Of a DNA stretch of 64,000 nt, positions 10,233 to 18,018 are shown piece after piece. Position 1 is the first letter of the stretch, and the number at the start of each line of letters is the position of its first letter. The DNA lies in NCBI RefSeq assembly GCF_018882125.1, contig NZ_JACVOZ010000003.1, positions 310,001 to 374,000 of the forward strand, in the 5' to 3' direction. Both the position numbers and the translations under genes were made by a program. Origin of the DNA: Polynucleobacter sp. AP-Melu-500A-A1. GTDB taxonomy: Bacteria; Pseudomonadota; Gammaproteobacteria; Burkholderiales; Burkholderiaceae. A model generated the notes under the pieces. It made no database searches, had not been told where the DNA came from, and worked only from the letters and a program-made list of their open reading frames with translations.

Positions 10233-10650
10233 TCCAACCCGCGAAGAAGTACGCCGTTTTTTTTGTGATACCTGGAAAAAAAAGAGTGAAAATCATATTC
10301 TCGATTCCATGGAAACACTTGCGGGTGATTGGATGCACGAACACCCCGAATATCATGCTTTACTCGCAAATCCAGAGGGCGCTCTTGAGCAAGACTACTC
10401 TCCAGAGCGCGGGGAAACCAATCCCTTTCTCCATTTATCGATGCACCTCTCGATTAGCGAACAAATCTCTATCAATCAACCCCCTGGAATCAAAGAGATT
10501 GCTGAGAAACTCACCAAGAAATTAGGCTCAGAACATGAGGCCCAGCATCGCATCATGGAATGTCTTGGGCAAGTAATGTGGGAGGCGCAACGCGAAGGTA
10601 AACCACTCAATCCAGAGAATTACTTAGAAGCGCTCAATAAGTTAGTCTAA
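10219..10650 (+). CDS. DUF1841 family protein
   Basis: A 143-residue protein of a betaproteobacterial/gammaproteobacterial family of unknown function, recognised from ALFNPTREEVRRFFCDTWKKK. I chose the GTG start at 10219 because it has an AAAGG site 8 bases upstream and gives the family N-terminus; a longer frame would be mostly shadow of nth. It overlaps nth by 14 bases and is therefore probably coupled to it. No catalytic motif, signal peptide or membrane segment is evident. The function is unknown. Confidence 0.85.
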   Translation: MALFNPTREEVRRFFCDTWKKKSENHILDSMETLAGDWMHEHPEYHALLANPEGALEQDYSPERGETNPFLHLSMHLSISEQISINQPPGIKEIAEKLTKKLGSEHEAQHRIMECLGQVMWEAQREGKPLNPENYLEALNKLV

Positions 10651-10654
10651 CAAT

Positions 10655-11050
10655 TTATTCAAGCGGTTCGAAGAGGTGGGTCTTTATACCATCTTGGGTT
10701 TCCTGAAACACCACTCTTACTTTTTGACCTATTTTTATCCCATCAAAATCACAATTTGTCAGATGGGTGAGTATAGAAATACCCTCATCTAATCGTACAT
10801 AAGCCATTGCAAAAGGAAACTCAACTCCACGTCTCATTACGGTATAGGAGTAGATTTCACCGAGGCCTTTTGATTCCACCCATGCAGTGTCATCACTGCC
10901 GCAATGAGGACAAAGTGTACGAGGATAGTAATGTAGTTCTTTACAGCTATTGCAAAACTTTAAAGTTAATTGATTATTCTGTGCAGCATCCCAAAATGGC
11001 TTATTTTCAGAATTGATGATGGGGCTTGGTAAGCGATGAGCTTGACTCAT
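10655..11050 (-). CDS. DUF35 / OB-fold acyl-CoA-associated zinc-ribbon protein
   Basis: A 131-residue DUF35 protein: an N-terminal rubredoxin-like zinc ribbon (CNSCKELHYYPRTLCPHCGSDD, four cysteines) followed by an OB fold. DUF35 proteins act as partners of thiolase-superfamily enzymes, bridging or channeling acyl-CoA. It overlaps the upstream thiolase-like gene by 4 bases, so the two products almost certainly form a complex. It is the last gene of the five-gene catabolic operon. The stop codon lies only 4 bases from the convergent DUF1841 gene, with no terminator visible between them. Confidence 0.88.
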   Translation of the reverse strand: MSQAHRLPSPIINSENKPFWDAAQNNQLTLKFCNSCKELHYYPRTLCPHCGSDDTAWVESKGLGEIYSYTVMRRGVEFPFAMAYVRLDEGISILTHLTNCDFDGIKIGQKVRVVFQETQDGIKTHLFEPLE

Positions 11051-12219
11051 TGCAGTCTCCCCATAATTAATGCAGCTGCACCATGACGTGATCCTAAAGC
11101 GCCACCAATTCCGGAAGCAAGAGCAAATTCCAAATTAGGAACCTGCACTGCTGGATGAGCCTCTCCTCGTAATTGTCTCACTGCCTCAATGACCTTAGTC
11201 ATGCCGCCTCGGTTAGCGGGATGGTTATTACATAAACCTCCACCATCGGTATTAAAGGCCAGTTTGCCTTTGCCAGAAATCAGTTGTCCTCCCTCAACAA
11301 ATCGACCTCCCTCACCCTTCTTGCAAAATCCTAGATCTTCCAACTGAATTAAAACAGTAATTGTGAAGCTATCGTAAATAGAGGCATAGCGTATTTGCTC
11401 GGGCGTTAACTTAGCTTCTGCAAAAGCTCGTGGCGCAGCCCATGCCAATCCAGAATAGGTCAAATCGACCTTACCACCCATTTGACCTTTGGTTGATTCC
11501 CCAGCACCCATCATAGTAATTACTGGTTTTTTTAGAGTCTTGGCAATATCTGGATGAACCACGATTAGCGCACCGCCACTATCTGTAACGACGCAACAAT
11601 CGGCACGGTGTAATGGATCAGCAATCATTGGAGAACTCAGAACATCCTCAACCGTTAAAACATCTTTGAGTGCAGCATTCGGATTATGTTGGGCATGATG
11701 AGAGGCAGCCACTTTAACCCAAGCCAGTTGCTCACTCGTCGTTCCGAATTCATACATGTGGCGCATGGCACACATTGCGTACATATTTAATGGTGCTGGA
11801 GAATACGGTTTTTCAAAAGCAAAGTCTGGGGCGCCAGCATATTGACTCCGCACCTGCGTTCCACTAGAACCCTCAGATTTAGGACGTCCTGCCAAGGTAA
11901 TCAAGGCAACCTTACATTGCCCGGTTGCAATTGCACGCGCAGCATGGTTTACATGGGCTAGATATGATGAGCCACCAGTGTCGGTAGAGTCTAAATAGCT
12001 TAACTTTTTTAAACCCAGATAATCTGCCATTGAAATTGGACCCATACCGGGTGCATCACCTGCGCAAAAATAAGCGTCAACATCATTTAGGGTCAGCCCT
12101 GCATCTAGCAATGCGCCACGCGCCACTTCTGCATGTAGTTGAGCGACTGTATGATTAGGAGCAACACGCAATGGGTGCTCATAGATTCCTGCAATACAAG
12201 CATTCGCAGCAAAGGACAT
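11047..12219 (-). CDS. Thiolase-superfamily protein lacking the usual catalytic cysteines
   Basis: A 390-residue thiolase-fold protein of the SCP-x/lipid-transfer type. The segment that normally carries the acyl-accepting cysteine reads STDTGGSSYLAHVNHAA, with no cysteine. The C-terminal CxG position reads LASGIGG, also without cysteine. The histidine region is altered but present (GGGLCNNHPANRGG). It is therefore unlikely to be a normal thiolase. Ltp2-type aldolases, which also pair with a DUF35 protein, are a plausible comparison. It overlaps the DUF35 gene and follows the Bug gene by 35 bases. The actual reaction is unknown. Confidence 0.82.
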   Translation of the reverse strand: MSFAANACIAGIYEHPLRVAPNHTVAQLHAEVARGALLDAGLTLNDVDAYFCAGDAPGMGPISMADYLGLKKLSYLDSTDTGGSSYLAHVNHAARAIATGQCKVALITLAGRPKSEGSSGTQVRSQYAGAPDFAFEKPYSPAPLNMYAMCAMRHMYEFGTTSEQLAWVKVAASHHAQHNPNAALKDVLTVEDVLSSPMIADPLHRADCCVVTDSGGALIVVHPDIAKTLKKPVITMMGAGESTKGQMGGKVDLTYSGLAWAAPRAFAEAKLTPEQIRYASIYDSFTITVLIQLEDLGFCKKGEGGRFVEGGQLISGKGKLAFNTDGGGLCNNHPANRGGMTKVIEAVRQLRGEAHPAVQVPNLEFALASGIGGALGSRHGAAALIMGRLQ

Positions 12220-12254
12220 ATTACTTCCCTATATTAATTTCTTATTTGGCAGAT

Positions 12255-13235
12255 TTAGTCAACCGTAATATTGGATTGCGCAATTAACTTGCGCCATTTT
12301 TCAGTTTCAGCTTTGATGAATTGAGAAAACTGCTCAGGAGTTCCGGGCATTGGATCGGCGCCCTGAGCTATTAACTTATCTTTAAATTTAGGATCTGCCA
12401 AAATGATCTGCAATTCTTTATTCAACCGATTACGAATAGGTTCAGGCAGATTAGCTGGTGCCACTAAACCATACCAAGTTGCCATGTCATAACCTGGTAA
12501 GCCAGATTCGGCGATTGTGGGCACACTCGGAGCTGCCCCTGAACGTTTGGCTGTTGTAACACCAAGCGCACGCAGATTACCCGCTTTCACTTGTGGCCAA
12601 CCACTGGGAAGGTTAGGGAAACTCATATCAACCTGTCCTGAAATGACATCCGGCATGGCGCTACCAGTTCCCTTATAAGGAATATGCACCATATCTATCT
12701 TGGCCATCTTCTCAAACAGTACTGCTGAGAGGTGTACTGATGTACCGCTACCACTAGAAGCAAAAGTGAGCTTGCCAGGGTTGGCCTTACCCGCAGCAAT
12801 TAACTCCCCTACTGTTTTATATGGAGAGTTCATCGGTACTACCAAAATATTTGGGGCTGAAAATACGCCTCCAATTGCCGTAAAGTCTTTTACAGCGTCA
12901 TAGGGCAAGTTTTTATATAAAGAAACATTAACAGCATGCCCAATTGAAGGGAAGTAAAGAACATAACCATCAGCTGGTGCGCGAGCGACAAATTCTGCAG
13001 CAATATTGCCATTAGCTCCAGCTTTATTTTCCACTACGACAGGCTGTCCTAGGCGTGTTGATAGTCCTTCTGCCAAGGCACGACCAACCGTATCGGCTGC
13101 ACCACCTGGGGAAAAGCCAACGATGATGCGAATCGGCTTGGTGGGATAGTTGCCTACGGGATCTGCAGCATAGGTGGTGTTCAAACCAAAACCAAAAGCC
13201 GTCAATATAAATAGCAATATGAATTTACTGATCAT
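12255..13235 (-). CDS. Bug-family (TctC-like) periplasmic substrate-binding protein
   Basis: A 326-residue tripartite-tricarboxylate-type solute-binding protein. An N-terminal signal peptide (about 22 residues, ending TTYA/AD) directs it to the periplasm. The Bug signature YPTKPIRIIVGFSPGGAADTVGR follows at once, then the GANG and PYKG ligand-loop segments. Such proteins bind carboxylates, but the ligand cannot be deduced. No TctA/TctB membrane genes are nearby, so it is an orphan that presumably serves a transporter elsewhere. It overlaps the CoA-transferase B gene by 4 bases, which suggests its ligand is activated by that enzyme. Confidence 0.92.
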   Translation of the reverse strand: MISKFILLFILTAFGFGLNTTYAADPVGNYPTKPIRIIVGFSPGGAADTVGRALAEGLSTRLGQPVVVENKAGANGNIAAEFVARAPADGYVLYFPSIGHAVNVSLYKNLPYDAVKDFTAIGGVFSAPNILVVPMNSPYKTVGELIAAGKANPGKLTFASSGSGTSVHLSAVLFEKMAKIDMVHIPYKGTGSAMPDVISGQVDMSFPNLPSGWPQVKAGNLRALGVTTAKRSGAAPSVPTIAESGLPGYDMATWYGLVAPANLPEPIRNRLNKELQIILADPKFKDKLIAQGADPMPGTPEQFSQFIKAETEKWRKLIAQSNITVD

Positions 13236-13894
13236 TTATCTGCCCTTCTTAGAGGCACACCACTTAACGATTGCAGCTCCTCAAAAGTCAAGCCATCAAC
13301 CCAATCGATCGCTACTAAACCATTCGGCGTCACAGCAATCGTTGCTAAATCCGTGTAAATGCAATCAACTGCCTCAAGTGCAGTTAAAGGATAGGTGCAT
13401 TCCTTTACCAATTTAGATTCGCCCGATTTAGTCAGGTGCTCCATCATGACAAATAACTTTTTTGCACCCAATGCCAGATCCATCGCCCCACCAACAGCAG
13501 GAATTGCTTTAGGGTCTCCCGTCCGCCAATTAGCAATATCACCCTTGACAGAAACTTGGAATGCCCCGAGTACACATATATCAATATGGCCGCCCCGAAT
13601 CATGACAAAGGAGTCAGCATGATGACAAAGAGAAGCTCCAGGCAACATCGTCACAGGCTGTTTACCCGCATTAACCAGCTCCTCATCAATCTCATCACCT
13701 TGAGCAAGTGGCCCCATACCCAAAAGACCGTTTTCACTATGCAACAAAATTTCTCGATCAGATGGCAAGTAGTTTGAAATCGACATTGGCTGACCAATTC
13801 CCAAATTCACATGGGCACCATCTGGAATATCCTGCACGATTCGCTTGGCAATATCCGCTGTACTGCGTTTTTTTATTTTTGAAAGATCCATCAT
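13232..13894 (-). CDS. Family I CoA-transferase, subunit B
   Basis: The beta subunit of a 3-oxoacid/acyl CoA-transferase, moving CoA from a donor thioester to a carboxylic acid. The catalytic glutamate is in the SENGLLGMGP motif (about residue 52). The N-terminal GAHVNLGIGQPMSISNYL and C-terminal TPNGLVAIDWVDG segments are typical of PcaJ/ScoB-like subunits. It overlaps the subunit A gene by 4 bases and the Bug gene by 4 bases, so the three are translated as a unit. The donor and acceptor cannot be assigned. Confidence 0.92.
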   Translation of the reverse strand: MMDLSKIKKRSTADIAKRIVQDIPDGAHVNLGIGQPMSISNYLPSDREILLHSENGLLGMGPLAQGDEIDEELVNAGKQPVTMLPGASLCHHADSFVMIRGGHIDICVLGAFQVSVKGDIANWRTGDPKAIPAVGGAMDLALGAKKLFVMMEHLTKSGESKLVKECTYPLTALEAVDCIYTDLATIAVTPNGLVAIDWVDGLTFEELQSLSGVPLRRADK

Positions 13895-14562
13895 GACTTA
13901 CTCCCAGCTAGCACGACACGCTGAACAAAGATTCCAGGTGTCACAACAACTTCGGGATCTAAAGCCCCAAGCTCGACTACTTGTTTAACCTGCGCAATAG
14001 TACAACGGGCAGCAGTAGCCATAATTGGCCCAAAATTTCTGCCTGTACCGCGATAGGTGAGATTTCCCCAGCGGTCACCCTTATCTGCCTTGATTAAAGC
14101 GTAGTCCGCCTTAATGGCTTTCTCAAAAATATGATTCACACCATCTATCACGCGAGTGTCTTTTCCATTTGCGAGCTCTGTACCAAAACCCGTTGGCGTA
14201 TAAAAACCACCAATTCCCGCGCCACCTGCACGAATACGTTCAGCTAGCGTTCCTTGCGGAACGAGCTCTAATTCAATTTTTCCCGCACGGTAAAGCTCAT
14301 CAAAAGCTCCGGACTCAGGCTGTCGAGGATAGGAACAGACCATCTTGCGAACCTGGCCTGCAGCAATCAACTTGGCAATACCAACGCCTTGATTACCTGC
14401 ATTATTACTAACTAAAGTTAAATTCTTTGCCCCCTGCTCTACCAAGGTATCCAGTAGATAAATAGGTAAACCCGCACCACCAAATCCTGAAATCAATATG
14501 GTGGATCCATCAGCAATATCTTGTAGAGCCTCAGCTACGCTGTGACTAATTTTGTCAATCAC
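13891..14562 (-). CDS. Family I CoA-transferase, subunit A
   Basis: The alpha subunit partner of the following subunit B. The glycine-rich CoA-binding segment SGFGGAGLPIYLLD is at residues 25-38 and the family motif GGFYTPTGFGTELANGK near residue 117. It appears to be the first gene of the operon (subunit A, subunit B, Bug protein, thiolase-like protein, DUF35 protein). The 38-base gap to the upstream HIT gene, which is on the same strand, leaves little room for a strong promoter, so read-through from there is possible. Confidence 0.92.
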   Translation of the reverse strand: MIDKISHSVAEALQDIADGSTILISGFGGAGLPIYLLDTLVEQGAKNLTLVSNNAGNQGVGIAKLIAAGQVRKMVCSYPRQPESGAFDELYRAGKIELELVPQGTLAERIRAGGAGIGGFYTPTGFGTELANGKDTRVIDGVNHIFEKAIKADYALIKADKGDRWGNLTYRGTGRNFGPIMATAARCTIAQVKQVVELGALDPEVVVTPGIFVQRVVLAGSKS

Positions 14563-14600
14563 GACAAGTCTCCGTTTCTTATACTATTTTTATATAGCCA

Positions 14601-15038
14601 CTAATATAACCGAGAAATCTTCCCTCGAATCACATCAGGCAGCTCTAGGGAGGCTTTACGTCGTTCAGCAAGAATCGCTGGGGGTGTTTCTTGAATCCTG
14701 GCTGACCAAATAGATCCAGGAAAGAATGCATCATCTTTAAAACGAGGAATCACATGCCAATGAATATGTGGAACCATATTTCCAAGAGCAGCGAGATTTA
14801 CCTTGGAAGGCTTCATCACATGACGAACAGCTTCCTCCACTACAAATACCAAATGCATTAAATGCTCTCGCTCACCATGACTAAGCTCAGTCATATCAGC
14901 TTGATGACGATTCCAAATCACACGGCAAAATCCGGGTAGATCATGGTCGTTCACTAAGATAACTCTGCAGTCATCACCGCGCCATACCAGCTCATCCTCA
15001 TTAGGCTTTAAATCAGCACAAAGTACGCAATTCTCCAT
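14601..15038 (-). CDS. HIT family nucleotide hydrolase/transferase
   Basis: A 145-residue histidine-triad protein. The triad motif HIHWHVIPRF (H-x-H-x-H) near residue 90 carries the nucleophilic histidine that cleaves nucleoside phosphoramidates or dinucleotides. The N-terminal CVLC pair, together with later residues, resembles the zinc site of some HIT enzymes. The substrate is not predictable. It lies between the isocitrate lyase gene and the CoA-transferase operon, all on the minus strand, and is separated from aceA by a terminator-like hairpin. Confidence 0.9.
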   Translation of the reverse strand: MENCVLCADLKPNEDELVWRGDDCRVILVNDHDLPGFCRVIWNRHQADMTELSHGEREHLMHLVFVVEEAVRHVMKPSKVNLAALGNMVPHIHWHVIPRFKDDAFFPGSIWSARIQETPPAILAERRKASLELPDVIRGKISRLY

Positions 15039-15049
15039 CTGCTGAATGT

Positions 15050-15095
15050 AAACGAAAACGGCATCTAAGTCACCCTTGTGAGGTTATTTAGATGC
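15050..15095 (-). terminator. Probable terminator after isocitrate lyase
   Basis: On the minus strand the arms GCATCTAA and TTAGATGC (15088-15095 and 15061-15068) form a perfect 8-bp stem. A second inner pairing TCAC/GTGA lies within it, and CGTTTTCGTTT follows. The T-run is interrupted, so this is a moderate call. It lies about 50 bases after the aceA stop. Confidence 0.55.
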
Positions 15096-15144
15096 CGCGG
15101 CAGTATTGGTGCTACTGCTACTACAGACTACTTAGGGATTCTCA

Positions 15145-16443
15145 TTAGTGAAACTGCTCTTCTTCGGTAGAGCCCGTCAATGCTGTTACTGAAGACTTGC
15201 CACCCTGAATCACGGTAGTGACATCATCGAAGTAACCAGTTCCAACTTCTTGCTGATGCGAAACGAAGGTATATCCACGATCACGTGCAGCAAATTCTGG
15301 CTCTTGTACTTTCTCGATGTATGCAGTCATACCACGTTGCATGTAGTCTTGCGCCAAGTCGAACATGTTGTACCACATCGAATGAATACCAGCCAATGTA
15401 ATAAATTGATACTTGTAACCCATTGCGCCTAATTCGCGCTGGAACTTAGCAATAGTGGCATCATCCAAATTCTTCTTCCAGTTGAAAGAGGGTGAGCAGT
15501 TGTAAGCCAACATTTTTCCAGGGAACTTCGCACGAATTGCTTCAGCAAACTGACGAGCAAAATCAAGATCAGGTGTACCTGTTTCACACCAAACCATATC
15601 AGCATATGCAGCGTAAGCTAAGCCACGTGAGATTGCCTGATCCAAGCCCTTACGAGTCTTGTAAAAGCCTTCTGGTGTTCGCTCACCCGTAAGGAATGGC
15701 TTGTCGTTTTCATCATAATCAGATGTCAACAAATCAGCAGCCTCAGCATCGGTACGAGCCAAAATAATGGTTGAAACACCCATCACATCAGCCGCTAAGC
15801 GTGCAGAAATTAACTTCTGAACTGACTCGGCTGTAGGCAACAATACTTTGCCACCTAAGTGACCGCACTTTTTAACAGAAGATAATTGATCTTCAAAGTG
15901 AACGCCAGCCGCACCTTGTTTGATCAATGCTTTACTTAATTCAAATGCATTCAATACGCCACCAAACCCAGCCTCAGCATCGGCAACGATTGGCGCAAAA
16001 TACTCGATATAGCCTGCATCGCCCTTGTTAATACCTTTAGCTGTTTGAATTTCATCAGCACGTTGGAATGAGTTATTGATACGCTCAACCATCTTCGGTA
16101 CGGAATCAACTGGATATAAAGATTGATCTGGATACATCGCTGCATACGAGTTACCGTCTGCAGCAACTTGCCAGCCTGATAAGTAAATTGCTTGTACACC
16201 AGCTTTTACTTGTTGCATGGCTTGTCCACCAGTCAATGCACCCAAACAGTTTACGTAAGCTTCGTTATTGACCAACTCCCAGAGTCTCTCTGCGCCATGC
16301 TTAGCCAGAGTGTGTTCAATCTTCAATGAGCCACGAAGACGAACCACATCTTCCGCTGTATAGCCGCGGGTAATACCTTTCCAACGTGGGTTGGTATCCC
16401 AATCTTTTTGAATAGCTGCGATTTCTGCTTTGCGATCTGCCAT
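15145..16443 (-). CDS. aceA: Isocitrate lyase (glyoxylate bypass)
   Basis: This enzyme splits isocitrate into succinate and glyoxylate, allowing growth on C2 units and fatty acids. The 432-residue protein contains the catalytic signature [16 protein letters not shown] (KKCGH, about residue 190) and the Mg-binding and glyoxylate-binding segments DADTEAGFGG-like (here ADAEAGFGG) and [10 protein letters not shown]. The start ATG has an AGGGAG site. No malate synthase is nearby. The upstream 281-base gap carries short inverted and direct GTCTTA repeats that may be operators. PhaZ and the CoA-transferase operon in the same region also concern carbon-storage and short acyl-CoA metabolism. Confidence 0.97.
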   Translation of the reverse strand: MADRKAEIAAIQKDWDTNPRWKGITRGYTAEDVVRLRGSLKIEHTLAKHGAERLWELVNNEAYVNCLGALTGGQAMQQVKAGVQAIYLSGWQVAADGNSYAAMYPDQSLYPVDSVPKMVERINNSFQRADEIQTAKGINKGDAGYIEYFAPIVADAEAGFGGVLNAFELSKALIKQGAAGVHFEDQLSSVKKCGHLGGKVLLPTAESVQKLISARLAADVMGVSTIILARTDAEAADLLTSDYDENDKPFLTGERTPEGFYKTRKGLDQAISRGLAYAAYADMVWCETGTPDLDFARQFAEAIRAKFPGKMLAYNCSPSFNWKKNLDDATIAKFQRELGAMGYKYQFITLAGIHSMWYNMFDLAQDYMQRGMTAYIEKVQEPEFAARDRGYTFVSHQQEVGTGYFDDVTTVIQGGKSSVTALTGSTEEEQFH

Positions 16444-16724
16444 GTTTTTCTCCCTAAGTTAAACAAGTACTTCAAATTTTGAGAACCTTAAGACCTATTT
16501 AAGTCTTATGTCTTATATAAGAGTTTAGAGAGTTCAAAAAACCAAGCAAGAGAAATTTACAGTCATTAAAAAAATTTTTAATTATTTAAAATCAATAACT
16601 TACATCTTAAATATCACAATATGATAATGAAGATCATTGATTGAAATGGACAGCAAGGGTAAATGTTGCGCTGCATTTTACGCAGGGAAACGACGTTTCA
16701 CATTATGAGAATACTTAAGACCCA
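16444..16724. other. 281-base intergenic region between aceA and the MFS gene
   Basis: This is the longest gap without any candidate gene. It is A/T-rich and carries the aceA 5' region. Besides the GTCTTA repeats at 16489-16522 it holds a palindrome GAAAC-GAC-GTTTC at 16687-16699 and a second CTTAAGACC copy at 16714-16722 next to the MFS stop codon. I see no ORF with a ribosome-binding site and no tRNA. Confidence 0.6.
16489..16522. promoter_or_regulatory. Repeated GTCTTA half-sites upstream of aceA (possible operator)
   Basis: TAAGAC (16489-16494) and GTCTTA (16503-16508) form an inverted repeat with an 8-base spacer. A second GTCTTA starts at 16510 and belongs to the perfect 12-base palindrome TCTTATATAAGA (16511-16522). 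All lie 46-79 bases upstream of the aceA start. They look like binding sites for a dimeric regulator; its identity is unknown. Confidence 0.45.
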
Positions 16725-17960
16725 TTAAGCTACTTGAGCCCTAGTCTTGGAAGTTACTTTCAAGACGGTGGGAATAATCATTAATTGGAAAAGGGCAATA
16801 CCTATGAATAGTGCCTTGGGTAAGCCGGCGTCCATAAAGAATCCAAAGATAAAAGGTCCTACAGCTGCGCCCAGATCAATCCCAGAATAAACGATGCCAT
16901 ATACCCTTCCGGATACACCTTGTGGTGTTACCTGCTTTACCAAGAGGTCGCGTGATGGTGCTAGGACACCATAACCAAAACCAATAATGCAGAACAGTAT
17001 AGGAATGAGATCCATAGGAGTGGATCCACCAGCAAGAAGTAAAGACATCAAAATTGTTAAGGAGAGACAAGAGGAAACAATCTTTTGTGGCGCTTTTAAT
17101 TTTGCTGCCAAATAGCCGCCAAATAAAACGCCAGCGGCACTTCCTAAGGCTAGCAATGTGATGAAATAACTACCAACACTAATGGCAACGCCATATATTT
17201 CAAAGAGAGCAGTAGGAGCGAATGATTGCAAACTAGAAGTGGCGGCCATACTAAAGAAAAAGAACATCCAGCATAACCAAACTGCCGGTAATTTTAAAAA
17301 CGCAAATGCACTATCTGGAAATCCGCTAGGGTTAGCGGCTTGTGCGCTGGCTTGACTTTCTGCACGACGCTCCTGAACGTTGTCGATCAATTTACTGCGA
17401 TTTATCCAGAGTATGAATAAAACGCAGGCCTCCAATACAGCAGCGGATAAGAAAGCAATGCGCCAACCTGAAAGCTCAGCAATACCCACCATAAATGCAG
17501 GGGCTGCAGCCCATCCTAGATAGCCAGTGACGCCATGCATGGAATACGCATAAGGCAAATTTGGAGGTGAGACTTTGTGATTAATTAAGGTGAAATCCAC
17601 CGGATGAAAGATGCCGTTACCGCAACCTGCAATGACTGCGCCCAGGATCAACATCGCATAACCATTACTTTGTGAATATGTGAGGGCGGCTAAGGCAAGT
17701 AAACCAACTCCTGCAAACAATACGGGTCTGGCACCAATGCGATCAACTAAAAAACCGGAGGAAGCTTGCGCTACACAAGACACCACAAAGAAAATTGACA
17801 TCAGCAAGCCAAGCTCGGCATAACTTAGCGCAAATGCATCCTTTAACCATGGAAACATGGAAGGAAGAATTAAATGAAAAAAATGGGAGCTACCGTGAGC
17901 CAGGCTAATCAAAGCAATAACCCGGACATCACTGGCGCGCCTACTAAGCGTAACAGTCAT
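16725..17960 (-). CDS. Major facilitator superfamily transporter
   Basis: A 411-residue inner-membrane transporter with about 12 hydrophobic segments in two halves. The MFS motif A-like loop between segments 2 and 3 is GFLVDRIGARPVL (about residue 70). The central loop, about residues 195-210, is polar (NVQERRAESQASAQAA). It is transcribed alone, toward aceA, and its start is 58 bases from the clpB stop on the same strand. The substrate cannot be predicted; no neighbouring catabolic gene is clearly linked to it. Confidence 0.88.
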   Translation of the reverse strand: MTVTLSRRASDVRVIALISLAHGSSHFFHLILPSMFPWLKDAFALSYAELGLLMSIFFVVSCVAQASSGFLVDRIGARPVLFAGVGLLALAALTYSQSNGYAMLILGAVIAGCGNGIFHPVDFTLINHKVSPPNLPYAYSMHGVTGYLGWAAAPAFMVGIAELSGWRIAFLSAAVLEACVLFILWINRSKLIDNVQERRAESQASAQAANPSGFPDSAFAFLKLPAVWLCWMFFFFSMAATSSLQSFAPTALFEIYGVAISVGSYFITLLALGSAAGVLFGGYLAAKLKAPQKIVSSCLSLTILMSLLLAGGSTPMDLIPILFCIIGFGYGVLAPSRDLLVKQVTPQGVSGRVYGIVYSGIDLGAAVGPFIFGFFMDAGLPKALFIGIALFQLMIIPTVLKVTSKTRAQVA

Positions 17961-18018
17961 GTTCCGAGTTTACTGGTGCAGGCAAATTCCTGCTTATTTG
18001 CTGCAGTGCTGCAAAATA

